Shown here piece by piece: positions 1 to 8,909 of a DNA stretch of 64,000 nt (positions are counted from its first letter, which is position 1; the number at the start of each line of letters is the position of its first letter). Source of the DNA: Turritopsis dohrnii (lineage: Eukaryota; Cnidaria; Hydrozoa; Anthoathecata; Oceaniidae); NCBI GenBank assembly GCA_027922465.2, contig BQMF02000142.1, positions 744,001 through 808,000 of the forward strand. Direction: 5' to 3'. Below the pieces are notes generated by a model. That model was given only the letters and a program-made list of their open reading frames with translations. It did not search any database and was not told the DNA's origin. The position numbers and the translations under genes are program-made.

Positions 1-282
1 TGGTAGGCTGTTGTATTGCTTTGCCCCAGTGAATTTGAAGCGCTCCCTTTATTGCTATTTGTGGCCCAACTCTTTTCAATAGGTGAAGGCGTCCAGTAGC
101 TTTCTTGTTAGATGACTTCATGTAGTTACACAGTGATAATGTTTGATCTAGTTTCACTCCAAGATACTTGTAAGCCACTGTAGATGACAACTTGTTATCT
201 CAATGTTCGATAGTCAAAGAGCGATCCTTTACTTTTTGTGAAGTTCCAAAGAGCACAACTTCAGTTTTACCTCACCCCGACG
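1..282 (-). pseudogene. Non-LTR retrotransposon (LINE) reverse transcriptase fragment
   Basis: Read on the minus strand, this stretch encodes the C-terminal side of a LINE reverse transcriptase. A KTEVVLFG block is followed by YKYLGVKLDQTLS, the usual spacing of the post-catalytic RT/thumb region in jockey, CR1 and L2-like elements. At least one in-frame stop lies between these blocks, so the copy is dead. It continues beyond the left edge of the window, and its 5' side is cut at about 283 by a Helitron-type sequence. Family assignment rests on motif spacing only; the clade is not resolved. Confidence 0.7.
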
Positions 283-540
283 CCTGTATCGAGGACAAAA
301 AACGTCAGTTATCCCCATTAGTTCTTCAGATATTTCCCCAAAAACATGGCGTTCGATTGGGGATGCAATACAATGATTATCCCGTGATCATGAAAAAACC
401 TGACATGCTTTCATATACTAATTGTGAAAAGCGTCTCTCGCCTCCATGTGGTTTTACGCGTAACTAAGAAGTTGACCGTGAATTTAAAAGAAATATATCA
501 CTATCTAAAATAAAAGTGTGACACACTTACGCAATTAAGA
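283..540 (-). mobile_element. Short Helitron-type fragment
   Basis: On the minus strand this begins TCTTAATTGCG, preceded by A, as expected for a Helitron 5' end inserted between A and T. It then has the conserved subterminal block (CACTTTTATTTTAGA...GTGATATA) seen in the other Helitrons of this window. The inner half (roughly 290-400) matches 14225-14330 in opposite orientation. No clear hairpin plus CTAG end is present at the junction with the LINE, so the 3' end is degenerate or truncated. The right end (540) is firmer than the left. Confidence 0.55.
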
Positions 541-1197
541 TAATGGAATGGCCATCTTTGTCATGAAATATCGATAAATATATCGGTAAATATATAATCT
601 GGTAGGAAATTTAAGGATACGGCATACGTTATGAGTGTAATTATAACAAACTCGATTTTTTTTCCAACAATAAATAAATGTTTGCTATATTATATATCAC
701 TGGAAAGCATTTTTTATAAGCTATCAAATAATGTTAAGGTTACTAGAAAATTTTGTATTAGTAAAGAGAAAAAAGGCTTGGAAAATTAACACCCGTCTTC
801 ACAAAAGCCGCTCCATTTACAAAACTACTCAGTTTCCAGTGCTCATTCCACTCTTGATAGAATCACAAAAGATGTGAGTAAAAACGTTTTTTTTATTATT
901 CTTTCCAAAACCCTCATTTCCAAGTTATTTCATATTTCCTGAAAAGTGAATTTTTTCAGTCCAAACTTATATTGTTATATCTTGGGAATGACTAATTTTT
1001 CGGAAAAACAAAAATTCTTTGATGTATGTAACGTATACTGTATCCTTAAGTTGAAAAATTAGTTTTGGAATGAAAATGAATTCAGAACATGGTTTTAGAA
1101 AGTTAATTTTACCATAAAAAGTCAAATAAAAAAGTTTTTGTACATAAAACATAGTGGAGGAGGACACTTTTTAAAGAGTATTGAAATAAAATAGGCC
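541..1197. other. Non-coding A+T-rich sequence
   Basis: I see no convincing gene, repeat boundary or structured element here. If the COQ7 gene extends in this direction, the stretch is probably intronic. Confidence 0.4.
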
Positions 1198-1202
1198 ATT
1201 AT

Positions 1203-2350
1203 CAGTTAGGACCACTCAATCAAAACTTGCAATAAAAAGCATTTCATACCACTTTATCACAACGTTTTCTTCTGATTTGAGAATACAAGATTGAGAATTG
1301 TAAAATCGTGAAAGAAGTAATTATCAATCTGATTTAATTTGTCTGATTTGACTTAGGACTCTTTACTTTGTACATTCACGTTGATATAAATAAATGGTCC
1401 AGAACAAATTATTTGTGTTTTTTCTATGAAGCCCAAGAATATTTGAATAGAATTTATCAAGATACAGATGAAGTTCACCGTAGTATTAAAGGCACAAAAG
1501 ATTGGGAACACAAAAATTTTGCTTTTTTAGGATTCACGACTTTATATGCTGGCGACTTTTAAATATTTTCACAAAAAACATTCCACGGATTTGCAACCAT
1601 TTCTTTGAAGGGTGAAGGGTGCTCATGACTTTTTGTGTTATTTTCGTATTCAAATTGAATCACTTCGTTTCCAGATCCCCAAAATAAGTAAGCAGTGCCG
1701 TAACTCGGGGGTTGCTTTGGGTGCGATCACACCACCTTTTTTACCAAGCAATTTTTTACCAAGCGATATACTACCAAACATTTTTAGAACACTAAGTTTA
1801 AGCTAAGGGGAGGACTGGACGTATAATGACAAAATTTTTATGTTCTGGTGAAGCATGTAAATAACCATTCGTTCATTTGAATTATTCATTCTGAATGTTT
1901 CCCAAAAATTTATTATTGCAATGTTTGGTACTGTTATGTTAATGATTTTAATAATCATTTTGTCGATACGCCAAACAATAGCTCAAATTTAATTTCACAA
2001 CCATAATTGAAACTTATGCTAATATATCGCTAGAAAAGCGGTATATACTCCTCCGAAGACGTATAAATTGTTCGTTTTTTTCTTTCTCCATTTTCTGAAG
2101 AACTAAGCCAAAAGGGAAAATTTGACACGGTAAAACGTTTTGTTTTTGCATAAAGTTTCACCACCCCAAAAATGAAAAGAACTTATTGAATTTTCCCTTA
2201 GAGCTATGTTTCTATGTGGTTGCTATGATAGATCGTCATCATTCAATTGGATGTATTCAAATAGGAGAGTAAAATAAAATTATAGAGGCAATTCTTTATA
2301 ATAAATCACAATTATTTTAGCGACAAATTCTGGCTGAGTGGTCCTAACTG
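1203..2350. mobile_element. Terminal-inverted-repeat DNA element, 1.15 kb
   Basis: CAGTTAGGACCACTCA at 1203-1218 is repeated exactly in inverted orientation at 2335-2350. ATTAT flanks both sides (1198-1202 and 2351-2355), giving a 5-bp duplication. Taking TCAGTTAGG as the end instead would give a 3-bp TTA duplication, as in PIF/Harbinger elements. Two short open frames (about 1368-1562 and 1612-1806, plus strand) do not resemble a transposase, so the copy appears non-autonomous. It lies downstream of the COQ7 exon 1 splice donor and so probably inside a COQ7 intron. Confidence 0.7.
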
Positions 2351-2615
2351 ATTATGATTTCTCACAGTCCATTCTTCTTCACGTCTTGCTGTTAATTGTT
2401 CTTATTACTCTGCTTCATTAAACATTTTATTCAGTTATATGTGGTGAACTTGGTAGGAATTAATGTATATTTGTGTGACAAGAATTTTTGTTTACTTTTT
2501 CTGTCCGTAACAAAAAGGAAGGCTGTCAATAATAAGAAGGAACATTGTCAATTGACTAGGAACATTGGCTAGGAACATTATGGTATTGTAGGATAGTTAA
2601 CAAAATAAAACCTAC

Positions 2616-2918
2616 CTGTATTATTGATGCATATGGCGATCCACGTAAAACTGCCATCTGTCCCGCGTAAATTCTATTTGCTCCTACTTCACCAGCGTGA
2701 TCTACTCTCAAAATTTTTGAAATAAGTCTTTTCTGACGCCTTCTCTCTAATCGATTAGATCTCATGGCATAATTGCTATCGTAGGAACACTTTCTTATAA
2801 CACAAGTTCTTCCAGCCATATACTGATATGCTGCAAAGTTTGATCCACTTAGACGTAATGCCTGCTGGAAACTTCCAGTCTTCAGCATCTTCTTTCCAGC
2901 AACGTGGGCAGCCATCAT
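2616..2918 (-). CDS. COQ7: COQ7 (5-demethoxyubiquinone hydroxylase), first coding exon
   Basis: The exon encodes about 101 residues. It starts with tandem methionines, has a basic N-terminal stretch suitable as a mitochondrial presequence, and ends in ISKILRVDHAGEVGANRIY followed by AGQMAVL. That block is the signature of the COQ7/CLK-1 di-iron hydroxylase and contains the first glutamate iron ligand. COQ7 hydroxylates demethoxyubiquinone in the matrix-side CoQ biosynthetic complex. The frame runs into a CAG/GTAGGT splice donor at 2616/2615, phase 0, so the following open sequence down to 2556 is intron read-through. I could not find the remaining exons (the other Glu and His ligands) on the minus strand of 1-2600; they should lie beyond the left edge. 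Family identification is firm; the upstream start is the better of two adjacent ATGs by position only. Confidence 0.88.
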
Positions 2919-3220
2919 GTTTGTTTATGTTACGAAACGCACCGTAAAAGCCGTTCATGTAACTAGTGACATGAATTTTCGTCTGCTGACGGAGTCAGTT
3001 TTTTCTTTTCAAAAAAAAAATCCCTGTTCCTTTATCTTTTGTGCAATTCTGATAAGTTGTATTTGTCTTGCATATATAAATATAAACAATAACGTCACTT
3101 AACGTTCCATCAAGTGATCTCTTCCAATTATTTCCTCCTCTCTTCAACAAGGACCTCCGCGGAGTAGAATTTCGTTTGGGGAGGAGCTGACTAATTAGGA
3201 CCAAGAAAATTTTGCAAATT

Positions 3221-3523
3221 TTATTGGACTAGAATGGCTAGAACATAAAAAACCCAACAAACGTAAACCGATAAAATTATGGGGAGGGGGGGAGGCACCC
3301 TGCTCCGCGGTCCCTGTTCAATCAAATCCCATATATCTCTTCGTTCGTCATGCTTCGTGTCATGGAGACAGCTGATGGCTCTGGATTGTTCACTGTCTTC
3401 AAAGTTTTTGCGGCAGAAAAAGTTTGAGTTTGGTCCGAATTTAACACAAGCGGCTTTTTCGAAGGAACCTTTTAGGAAACGAAAATAGCTTGTGCTGATT
3501 AAATGGTTCTGATACGTTTCCAA
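3221..3523 (-). CDS. Possible small single-span membrane protein (100 aa)
   Basis: This uninterrupted frame is less A+T-rich than its surroundings. The N-terminal half is basic and rich in Phe and Ser. The middle is charged (DTKHDERRDIWDLIEQGP). A proline-rich turn precedes a single C-terminal hydrophobic span of about 20 residues ending LAILVQ. That layout resembles small inner-mitochondrial-membrane proteins such as respiratory-complex accessory subunits, but I do not recognise the family. It lies upstream of COQ7 on the same strand. It could also be a chance frame; the opposite strand is open over part of the same interval. There is no RNA support. Confidence 0.33.
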   Translation of the reverse strand: METYQNHLISTSYFRFLKGSFEKAACVKFGPNSNFFCRKNFEDSEQSRAISCLHDTKHDERRDIWDLIEQGPRSRVPPPLPIILSVYVCWVFYVLAILVQ

Positions 3524-4317
3524 GGAAATCTTTCTCTCTGATTGATACGATGGAGCAAATGAAAGTAATCAGAGCATTAACCGAATTTTCCTGCTTTACA
3601 TTAATACCTTAAAAATAATCAAATCAAGATTATAAAGAGGCGGATAATCATCGAATTATGAATTCACGTCAGAAACTTCGAGTTGTCAAACTTCGAGTAT
3701 CCTCCATATTGGATTTGATATTCTGTTCGAATGTTTGAACATTTATTTTTTTTATTATTATCATTTTTTTTAACATAGTATATTTCACAAATTATATTGA
3801 ATTACAGTAATATAAAGATAAAAGATAACTGTTGACTATGTTATACCTAATTACATATTTACCTAATGCAGTATATTATTAAAAAAACGGCACTCTGGCC
3901 TTGTCGTCAGACGCAATATCGAAATCGTCAAAAGTTTTAAGCCTGTAAATCTGGCTGCCTCTTACGCATCTAAAATAGATTATAAGCAGACTTCTAAGTT
4001 TTTGGGTTGCATGTATTTCTATTCTCAAGATTATTTTGGAAAAAAAAAAACGTAAACTTAATAAAGTTGCCATTAGGATGTTCGCGCATTGTGGAAATTC
4101 TTAATCAGCAATTTGAAAAAGAACTTCAGTTTTCATATTCTGCAGATATTTTCATATTATTTTGACTCAAGTGCATTTATGGTTTTTCTACGTCATGGTA
4201 GAAAGTAAAAAAATGGTTATTGGAGAAGTGACTTCACAAACGCTCACGAACGTCTTTACTCGAATCACATCATGGATAAAATTTTATTTTTTTTGCCTCC
4301 AAGCTTGAATTATATTA
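3524..4317. other. Non-coding A+T-rich intergenic sequence
   Basis: There are homopolymer runs of A and T and no supportable gene. The stretch ends at the TATGG terminus of the outer IS3-like element. Confidence 0.4.
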
Positions 4318-4535
4318 TATGGAAGCCGATAAGGGTCAGTCGGAGTAAAAAAATCTTCTGGGGAAAAAAAATTTACCTGCCGAAAAACATTTTTTTTGGA
4401 AAAATAATTATTTTTGCCGCGAAAAAAATTTTTAAGGAAACTTCGAAAATTGATAATTGAAAAAAAAACTTTAATGTTCCTACGAAAAATTATTTTTCTG
4501 ATCGAAAAAAATATTTTTATGGATGGCGCCCGCGC

Positions 4536-5236
4536 ATGCTTAGCAATAATTTTTTTATCAAAATAAATGCCAGCCTAGCTGCAAACTGTAAAAACATAGC
4601 TTTCTGTGGAAAATGTCGAGTTGCTGTCAGGTTATTAGACATATTCTGTACAACCTGCGGAAATAAGATTGAAAAGAAGGAATTAAACGTAAAAGAAGAA
4701 GAAGAAAAAGAAAAGGTTTTGCACAATCTTAAAACCTTTAGAGCTCATGTGCAACATCAGAAAAAAATCAGGATTTATTAAGGAGGGAAAGAAGACCAGC
4801 AGTAGTACTGAAGTTAATGCAAATGTTAATATGCAACAGAAAAGATCAGGATTGGAGACAAAGATGGAGGAGTGAAGTTAAAATAAATGTAGGAGTAGTA
4901 CACTCTGATAAGAACGGACATCTATCAAAGAAACGTGGGAGTAAACTGCCAGTGCTTGTTTGTGAAAATTTTATGGTTAACGATGTCTTGAAAGCTGCAC
5001 TCAAAAAAATTTCGGAAAATGATCAATACTTTTGTAGCTTGGATAGTTACACACTTGTTTATCCAGACTTTCTTCGTATTGTAGAAAATATCCCAGGTTC
5101 TAATAAGAAGTTTACAATTGGAGAATACAAGCATTATTTAGGGAAACCTTACTCAAAAATCGACCTGTATGTCTGCCTTCTGACAGATTCATTAGAATGG
5201 CGTTTCAGGAAGGCCAAGGATTTCAAAGACATTTGA
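4536..5236 (+). pseudogene. Truncated paralogue of the zinc-ribbon HECT ligase (HECT domain missing)
   Basis: Two frames make up the relic. The first (4536-4781) has a four-cysteine zinc ribbon, CGKCRVAVRLLDIFCTTCG, then a Lys/Glu-rich linker. The second (4817-5236) aligns with residues 105-207 of the HECT protein at 8910-11050: VGVVHSDKNG against VGIMTRDDFG, then Y-x-LVYPD against Y-x-LLYPDG, then KPYSKIDLYVCL against KPYSQIIFYLCM. The change of frame near 4790 indicates a frameshift. The frame stops at 5236, and neither HECT lobe nor catalytic cysteine appears in the 575 bp before the convergent integrase. This is therefore an internally deleted copy. A truncated product with zinc ribbon plus middle domain could still be made, but no evidence here shows it. 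Confidence 0.72.
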
Positions 5237-5812
5237 TAGTCACTGATCTAGAAGCATTGATATTTTTTTGTTATAAATTTTGTTCTTTTACTTTTTATTT
5301 CAATGATAATCAGTCCAGTGGTTAGTTTTGTTATTTGAACTGGTTGGTATGGGCAAGAAGTTTTGTCTTAAAACTTAAAAAGTTAGATGAAGTGACCAAT
5401 ATCTACACATAATGAGTGGTATTATACCAAGGATGCACTTATGTTTGTTTCTTAATGGCATCTGCAACAATTTCTAAGTTCATTGTGGGACCTCCACAGT
5501 TTCTTTCTTCATTTTTTACGTTTTATTTTGTTTAGACATTTTTCATGTATACTTGTTTTTTTAAAAAAAAATCTGTCTTTCATGTATGTGGTGGATAAAT
5601 CCCATAGTTTGTTGGGCGTTTTAGTATCTATTCAAATATCATGAAAAAGTAAACAAAGAAAGTATGTGTGACATAAACATTCCCATTACCTTATTAATTT
5701 TCACGCAGGAACGGTTGCGCGTAATTTTGATACTAATTTTCGCGCATTTTCGGGCTTCTGTGTGAAAATTAGTACGTCCAAAAATTTCTACCATTAAAGA
5801 TTTCAAAAGATG
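5237..5812. other. Spacer between convergent genes of the outer element
   Basis: The spacer is non-coding and presumably the remnant left after deletion of the HECT domain and 3' regions. It includes a strong palindrome at 5731-5774. Confidence 0.4.
5731..5774. repeat. Inverted repeat / hairpin, TACTAATTTTCGC arms
   Basis: TACTAATTTTCGCGC is followed after a short GC-richer loop by GTGTGAAAATTAGTA, giving a stem of about 11 bp with further partial pairing. It may be the core of a very small foldback MITE or a 3' structural signal between the two convergent genes. Confidence 0.5.
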
Positions 5813-6841
5813 TTAAAACTGATTCATAATCCTAGTGTACATAATCTTTGCCTGAATCCAATCTCTCGGTGGATATTCCAGGGTTAACTCGTCTACAATG
5901 TAATTGAAGTAATCTAACAAATCTTCATTCTCTAAATTTCTTCCCTCTTCTGCATTTTTCATAAGTTCTATTTCATTTTCCAAGTGTTTAAGTTCCTGAT
6001 CATAAACAGTAATGCCTTTGTTCTCGAAACCTTTAGTTTGTGGCAAAAAATACAATTGATTGGGTACTCCAGACACACCGCTGACTTTCCGTACTTACTG
6101 ACTTTCCGTATGTATGACCTTTTTCGTTATTTGTCAGAGTACATTGCAAAGCAGCTAAAATGCCGTTTTCTGTCCCACAGTCGGTTCGTACGTTAAATGG
6201 AGCTTTTAGAGTTTCTTTCACTTGTTCCATAAAGTACTTAGCTGGAATGTAAGGATCATTGTTATTTCTACAAACATTAAGCCAAAGAATTTTTCTTGAA
6301 AATCCGTCTATGCAACCATGAATAGGTAGACCATACGGTTTTAGTTTATCATACCCGTCAATATGCCAAACTGCGTCAGGACCAGAACAGAAATAAACAC
6401 GTCTCTTTAATCGTCTTGATTTTCTTCTTTTTGTTCCTTCTGGATCCAGGTCTCTTAAAATGGCCATAACTTTATCTCTGGAGATATTTATTTGGTAAGT
6501 ACATCGAAGTTTACACTGCATTCTACGATAGCCAAGTAAAGATCCAGGGCCCTGTAATTCTCTTCTTATTATTTCTCTGACTCGATCTTCATTGACAGGG
6601 ACATCTGTCTTTCTCAACTCGAAACTTTGAAACTTGACAGACTTAGATTTATGGAGTGATACTTGCTTAGAAATTGTAGAATAATGTTATATTGGTATCC
6701 CTTTGAATGATAATGCTTTATGATCTCTTCTTCAGATTTCAAATCCATTGGTATTTCTTCATTGTATCGTTGTTTTGTTCCGCAACAACCACAAAAAACA
6801 TCATCACTTTTCAGTTCACTTCCACATCGAAAGCAATACAT
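5813..6841 (-). pseudogene. IS3-like DDE integrase relic with N-terminal zinc ribbon (outer element)
   Basis: Read from 6841 downwards, the frame starts MYCFRCGSELKSDDVFCGCC, a CxxC...CxxC zinc ribbon. An HTH-like segment and an integrase core follow, with the first catalytic Asp in AVWHIDGYDKLKPYGLP and the second in VRTDCGTENG. A frameshift occurs near 6617. A deletion of roughly 85 codons near 6060-6090 removes the segment that in the sister copy carries the third acid (RIENFWSHCKR). The C-terminal tail (LYFLPQTKGF ... IVDELTLEYPPRDWIQAK) is retained in another frame. With the DDE triad broken, the copy cannot be catalytic. It is homologous throughout to the integrase at 7149-8406. Confidence 0.85.
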
Positions 6842-6860
6842 GTTTACAAACAATGTGAAA

Positions 6861-7108
6861 TATGGTGGCCGAGAGGGGCCATCAAGAAAAAAATTTCAAA
6901 ATCAAGAAAAAAATTTCAAAATCGAGAACAAAATTTCAAAATCGAGAACAAAATTTCAAAATCGTGAAATAAATTTCATAATCGTGAAAAAAATTTCAAA
7001 ATCGTGAAAAAAATTCAAAATCGTGAAAAAAAATTCAAAATCGACAAAAAAGTTTCAAAGTCGAGAAAAAAATTTTAAAATCGAGGAAAAAATATCAGGA
7101 TGTCAATC
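6861..7108 (+). repeat. Left terminal inverted repeat and subterminal tandem array
   Basis: A terminal imperfect palindrome (GGTGGCC-GAGAGG-GGCCATC) is followed from about 6882 by roughly ten head-to-tail units of 18-20 bp of the type AAAAAAATTTCAAAATCGAG. Such arrays are typical transposase-binding subterminal repeats. Reading through the array gives a meaningless Lys/Phe/Ser-rich peptide, so the integrase start is placed after it, at 7149. Confidence 0.85.
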
Positions 7109-7148
7109 AGAGCCATTGAACACGGAACCAGATTCAGTTCCACGCGTA

Positions 7149-8406
7149 ATGTATTGCCACAACTGTGGAAAAGCTATTGAAGATGAAGGAATATTTTGTT
7201 CTTCTTGTGGATGTAAGAGAAGGATGGAATTTGATTTGACGACCATGAAAACCGTTGTTTGTTCAGAAAAAGAGTTGATCCGATATTACTTTTATGCTGG
7301 TCACCGTATCGATGTAATTGTAAAGTTTTTAGAGCTCCACCATGGAATAAAAATGAGTGTCAGAACACTAAAACGAAGACTTAGTGAATTCGGCTTAAAA
7401 AGAAATGACTCTGAAGTCTCTGACGATGTATTAAGGGAGATCATTGAACATGAAGTCGAAGGTCCGTCATCTATGCGTGGCTATAGAGGCATGTGGCACT
7501 GTTTACGCCAGTCTTATGGAATCTCTGTGGCACGTGATAAAATTATGTTATTATTAAAAGAAATTGACCCTGAGGGGACCCGTGTTAGGAAAGCCAGGAG
7601 ATTAAGAAGAAGAAAATACGTTTCGCCTGGTGCCAATGCAGTGTGGCACAGATGGTTACGACAAACTTAAACCATTTGGCTTTCCCATCCATGGTTGCAT
7701 AGATGGCTTTTCCAGGAAAATCATTTGGCTCAAAGTTTCAAGGTCTAATAACAACCCCATTGTACCAGCTTATTTTTACTTAAAAAGTGTAGTCAAGTTT
7801 GGATTTTGTCCAGAAAATCTTAGAACCGACTGTGGAACGGAAAATGGACTTAGTGCGTCTATTCAATGCAAGTTTGTTTCATCTGTTAATGGGCATACGT
7901 ATGGTTCTTCTCATTACAATCAACGAATAGAGAATTTCTGGTCGCATTGTAAGCGAGGATTTACGTCTTGGTTAATCGATTTTTTCAAAGACCTAGTTTC
8001 AAAGAATGAAATGGTAATCGGTAACTTATTGCACTTAGAATGTGCATGGTTCGTATTCTCTGCTTTAATTCAACACGAACTTGACGAAGTTATTAAACTT
8101 TGGAACTCACATTACATCCGCCGATCTAGACATGATACTATCCCAGGCCGACCTGAAGAACTCTTTTTTCTCCCTGAATTACGTGGATATCTTAACTGTA
8201 AGCGTGCAGTAAGCGTAGAACAAGTAAACCAAGTCTTAACAGAGAACGACTTTCTCGATTGGGCGGAGGATGCAATAGAAGAACATGATGAAGAACTAAG
8301 TGAATATTTTATCTATCTTGTTAACGAGCTAAATCTTATTCACCCGCCTAACGATTGGAATAGTGGTAGAAATTTATATCTAGAACTCATATCACATGCT
8401 GTTTAA
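7149..8406 (+). pseudogene. IS3-like DDE integrase with N-terminal zinc ribbon (frameshifted)
   Basis: The start is chosen at MYCHNCGKAIEDEG because the sister copy also begins MYC and the upstream frame is terminal-repeat sequence. In order: a four-Cys ribbon (C3, C6, C17, C20); an HTH-like block (FLELHHGIKMSVRTLKRRL); an IS3-like pre-integrase block (GYRGMWHCLRQSYGI ... DPEGTRVRKARRLRRRK); then an rve-type core with DGYDKLKPFGFPIHGCIDGF, RTDCGTENG and HYNQRIENFWSHCK supplying D, D and E. The C-terminal domain has GRPEELFFLPELRGY. The frame changes near 7650 exactly at the first catalytic motif (WH-DGYD), where two bases are missing relative to the sister copy. The product would mobilise the element by cutting and joining its TATGG ends. 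An assembly error is an alternative to a real frameshift. Confidence 0.87.
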
Positions 8407-8909
8407 AGATAGTGGAAAGTATTTCGTGGTACGTTGCGGGCATTGAAGACGTAGAATGAATAGGAAAAGTTCATAAAGCAACAAAATCGTCTTTTTTAAC
8501 AAAACAAAAGAAACGTCATAAGTATAGCACTACAACAAACAACTAAACTTGTAGGATAAAATTATCTTATGAGCTATAAAAAGTGACTTGTCATTGTATT
8601 ATATATCAGAATTAGCTTTTCACTTTAGGAAACTGATAAAATGTGGATCTTAACCAATAACAAAACTCAACTTTTGCAGTAGAAATTTCGTCACCTATAA
8701 CTATTTTTACAGAATTTACTTTTATGATTTAGGGCCAGAATTTCTTTTACAAAAATATCTCCCCTTAAAGTATATTCATACAGGCTTATAAAAGATGAAC
8801 TTAAGCAAACAAAAAAATATCAAGTGAAAGTACAAACAGCACAAAATGTTAACAAAATCCAAAGTTATTTTCAAAAAAAGAAACTAAAAAATGTACTTAT
8901 AAACAATGT
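8407..8909. other. Spacer between the convergent integrase and HECT genes
   Basis: This is an A+T-rich interval with no coding potential that I can support. It probably holds the 3' UTRs and poly(A) signals of both genes. Confidence 0.5.

Larger units (their letters stand above)
4318..6860. mobile_element. Older IS3-like/HECT transposon, left portion (outer, interrupted copy)
   Basis: The left end TATGGAAGCCGATAAGGG (from 4318) closely resembles the inner element's terminus TATGGTGGCCGAGAAGGG. It is likewise followed by about 200 bp of A/T-rich subterminal repeats built on GAAAAAAATTTT-like units (4340-4520). Inside are a zinc-ribbon HECT-family relic (plus strand) and a zinc-ribbon integrase relic (minus strand), convergent. 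This is the gene order of the inner element in mirror image. The inner element is inserted at GTGAAA, 6855-6860, just upstream of the integrase start. The rest of this copy's right end should resume at 11221. I see A/T-rich subterminal-like sequence to about 11376 there but no clean inverted terminus, so the right boundary is unresolved. Confidence 0.65.

Noticed and set aside
6882..7108. A satellite or CRISPR-like array
   Set aside because: Units are contiguous without spacers and belong to the transposon terminus, with an inverted partner at 11096-11220.
6707..7148. Lys/Phe/Ser-rich open frames over the A-rich array, including an N-terminal extension of the integrase
   Set aside because: They translate 19-bp subterminal repeats. 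The zinc-ribbon start at 7149 matches the sister copy.
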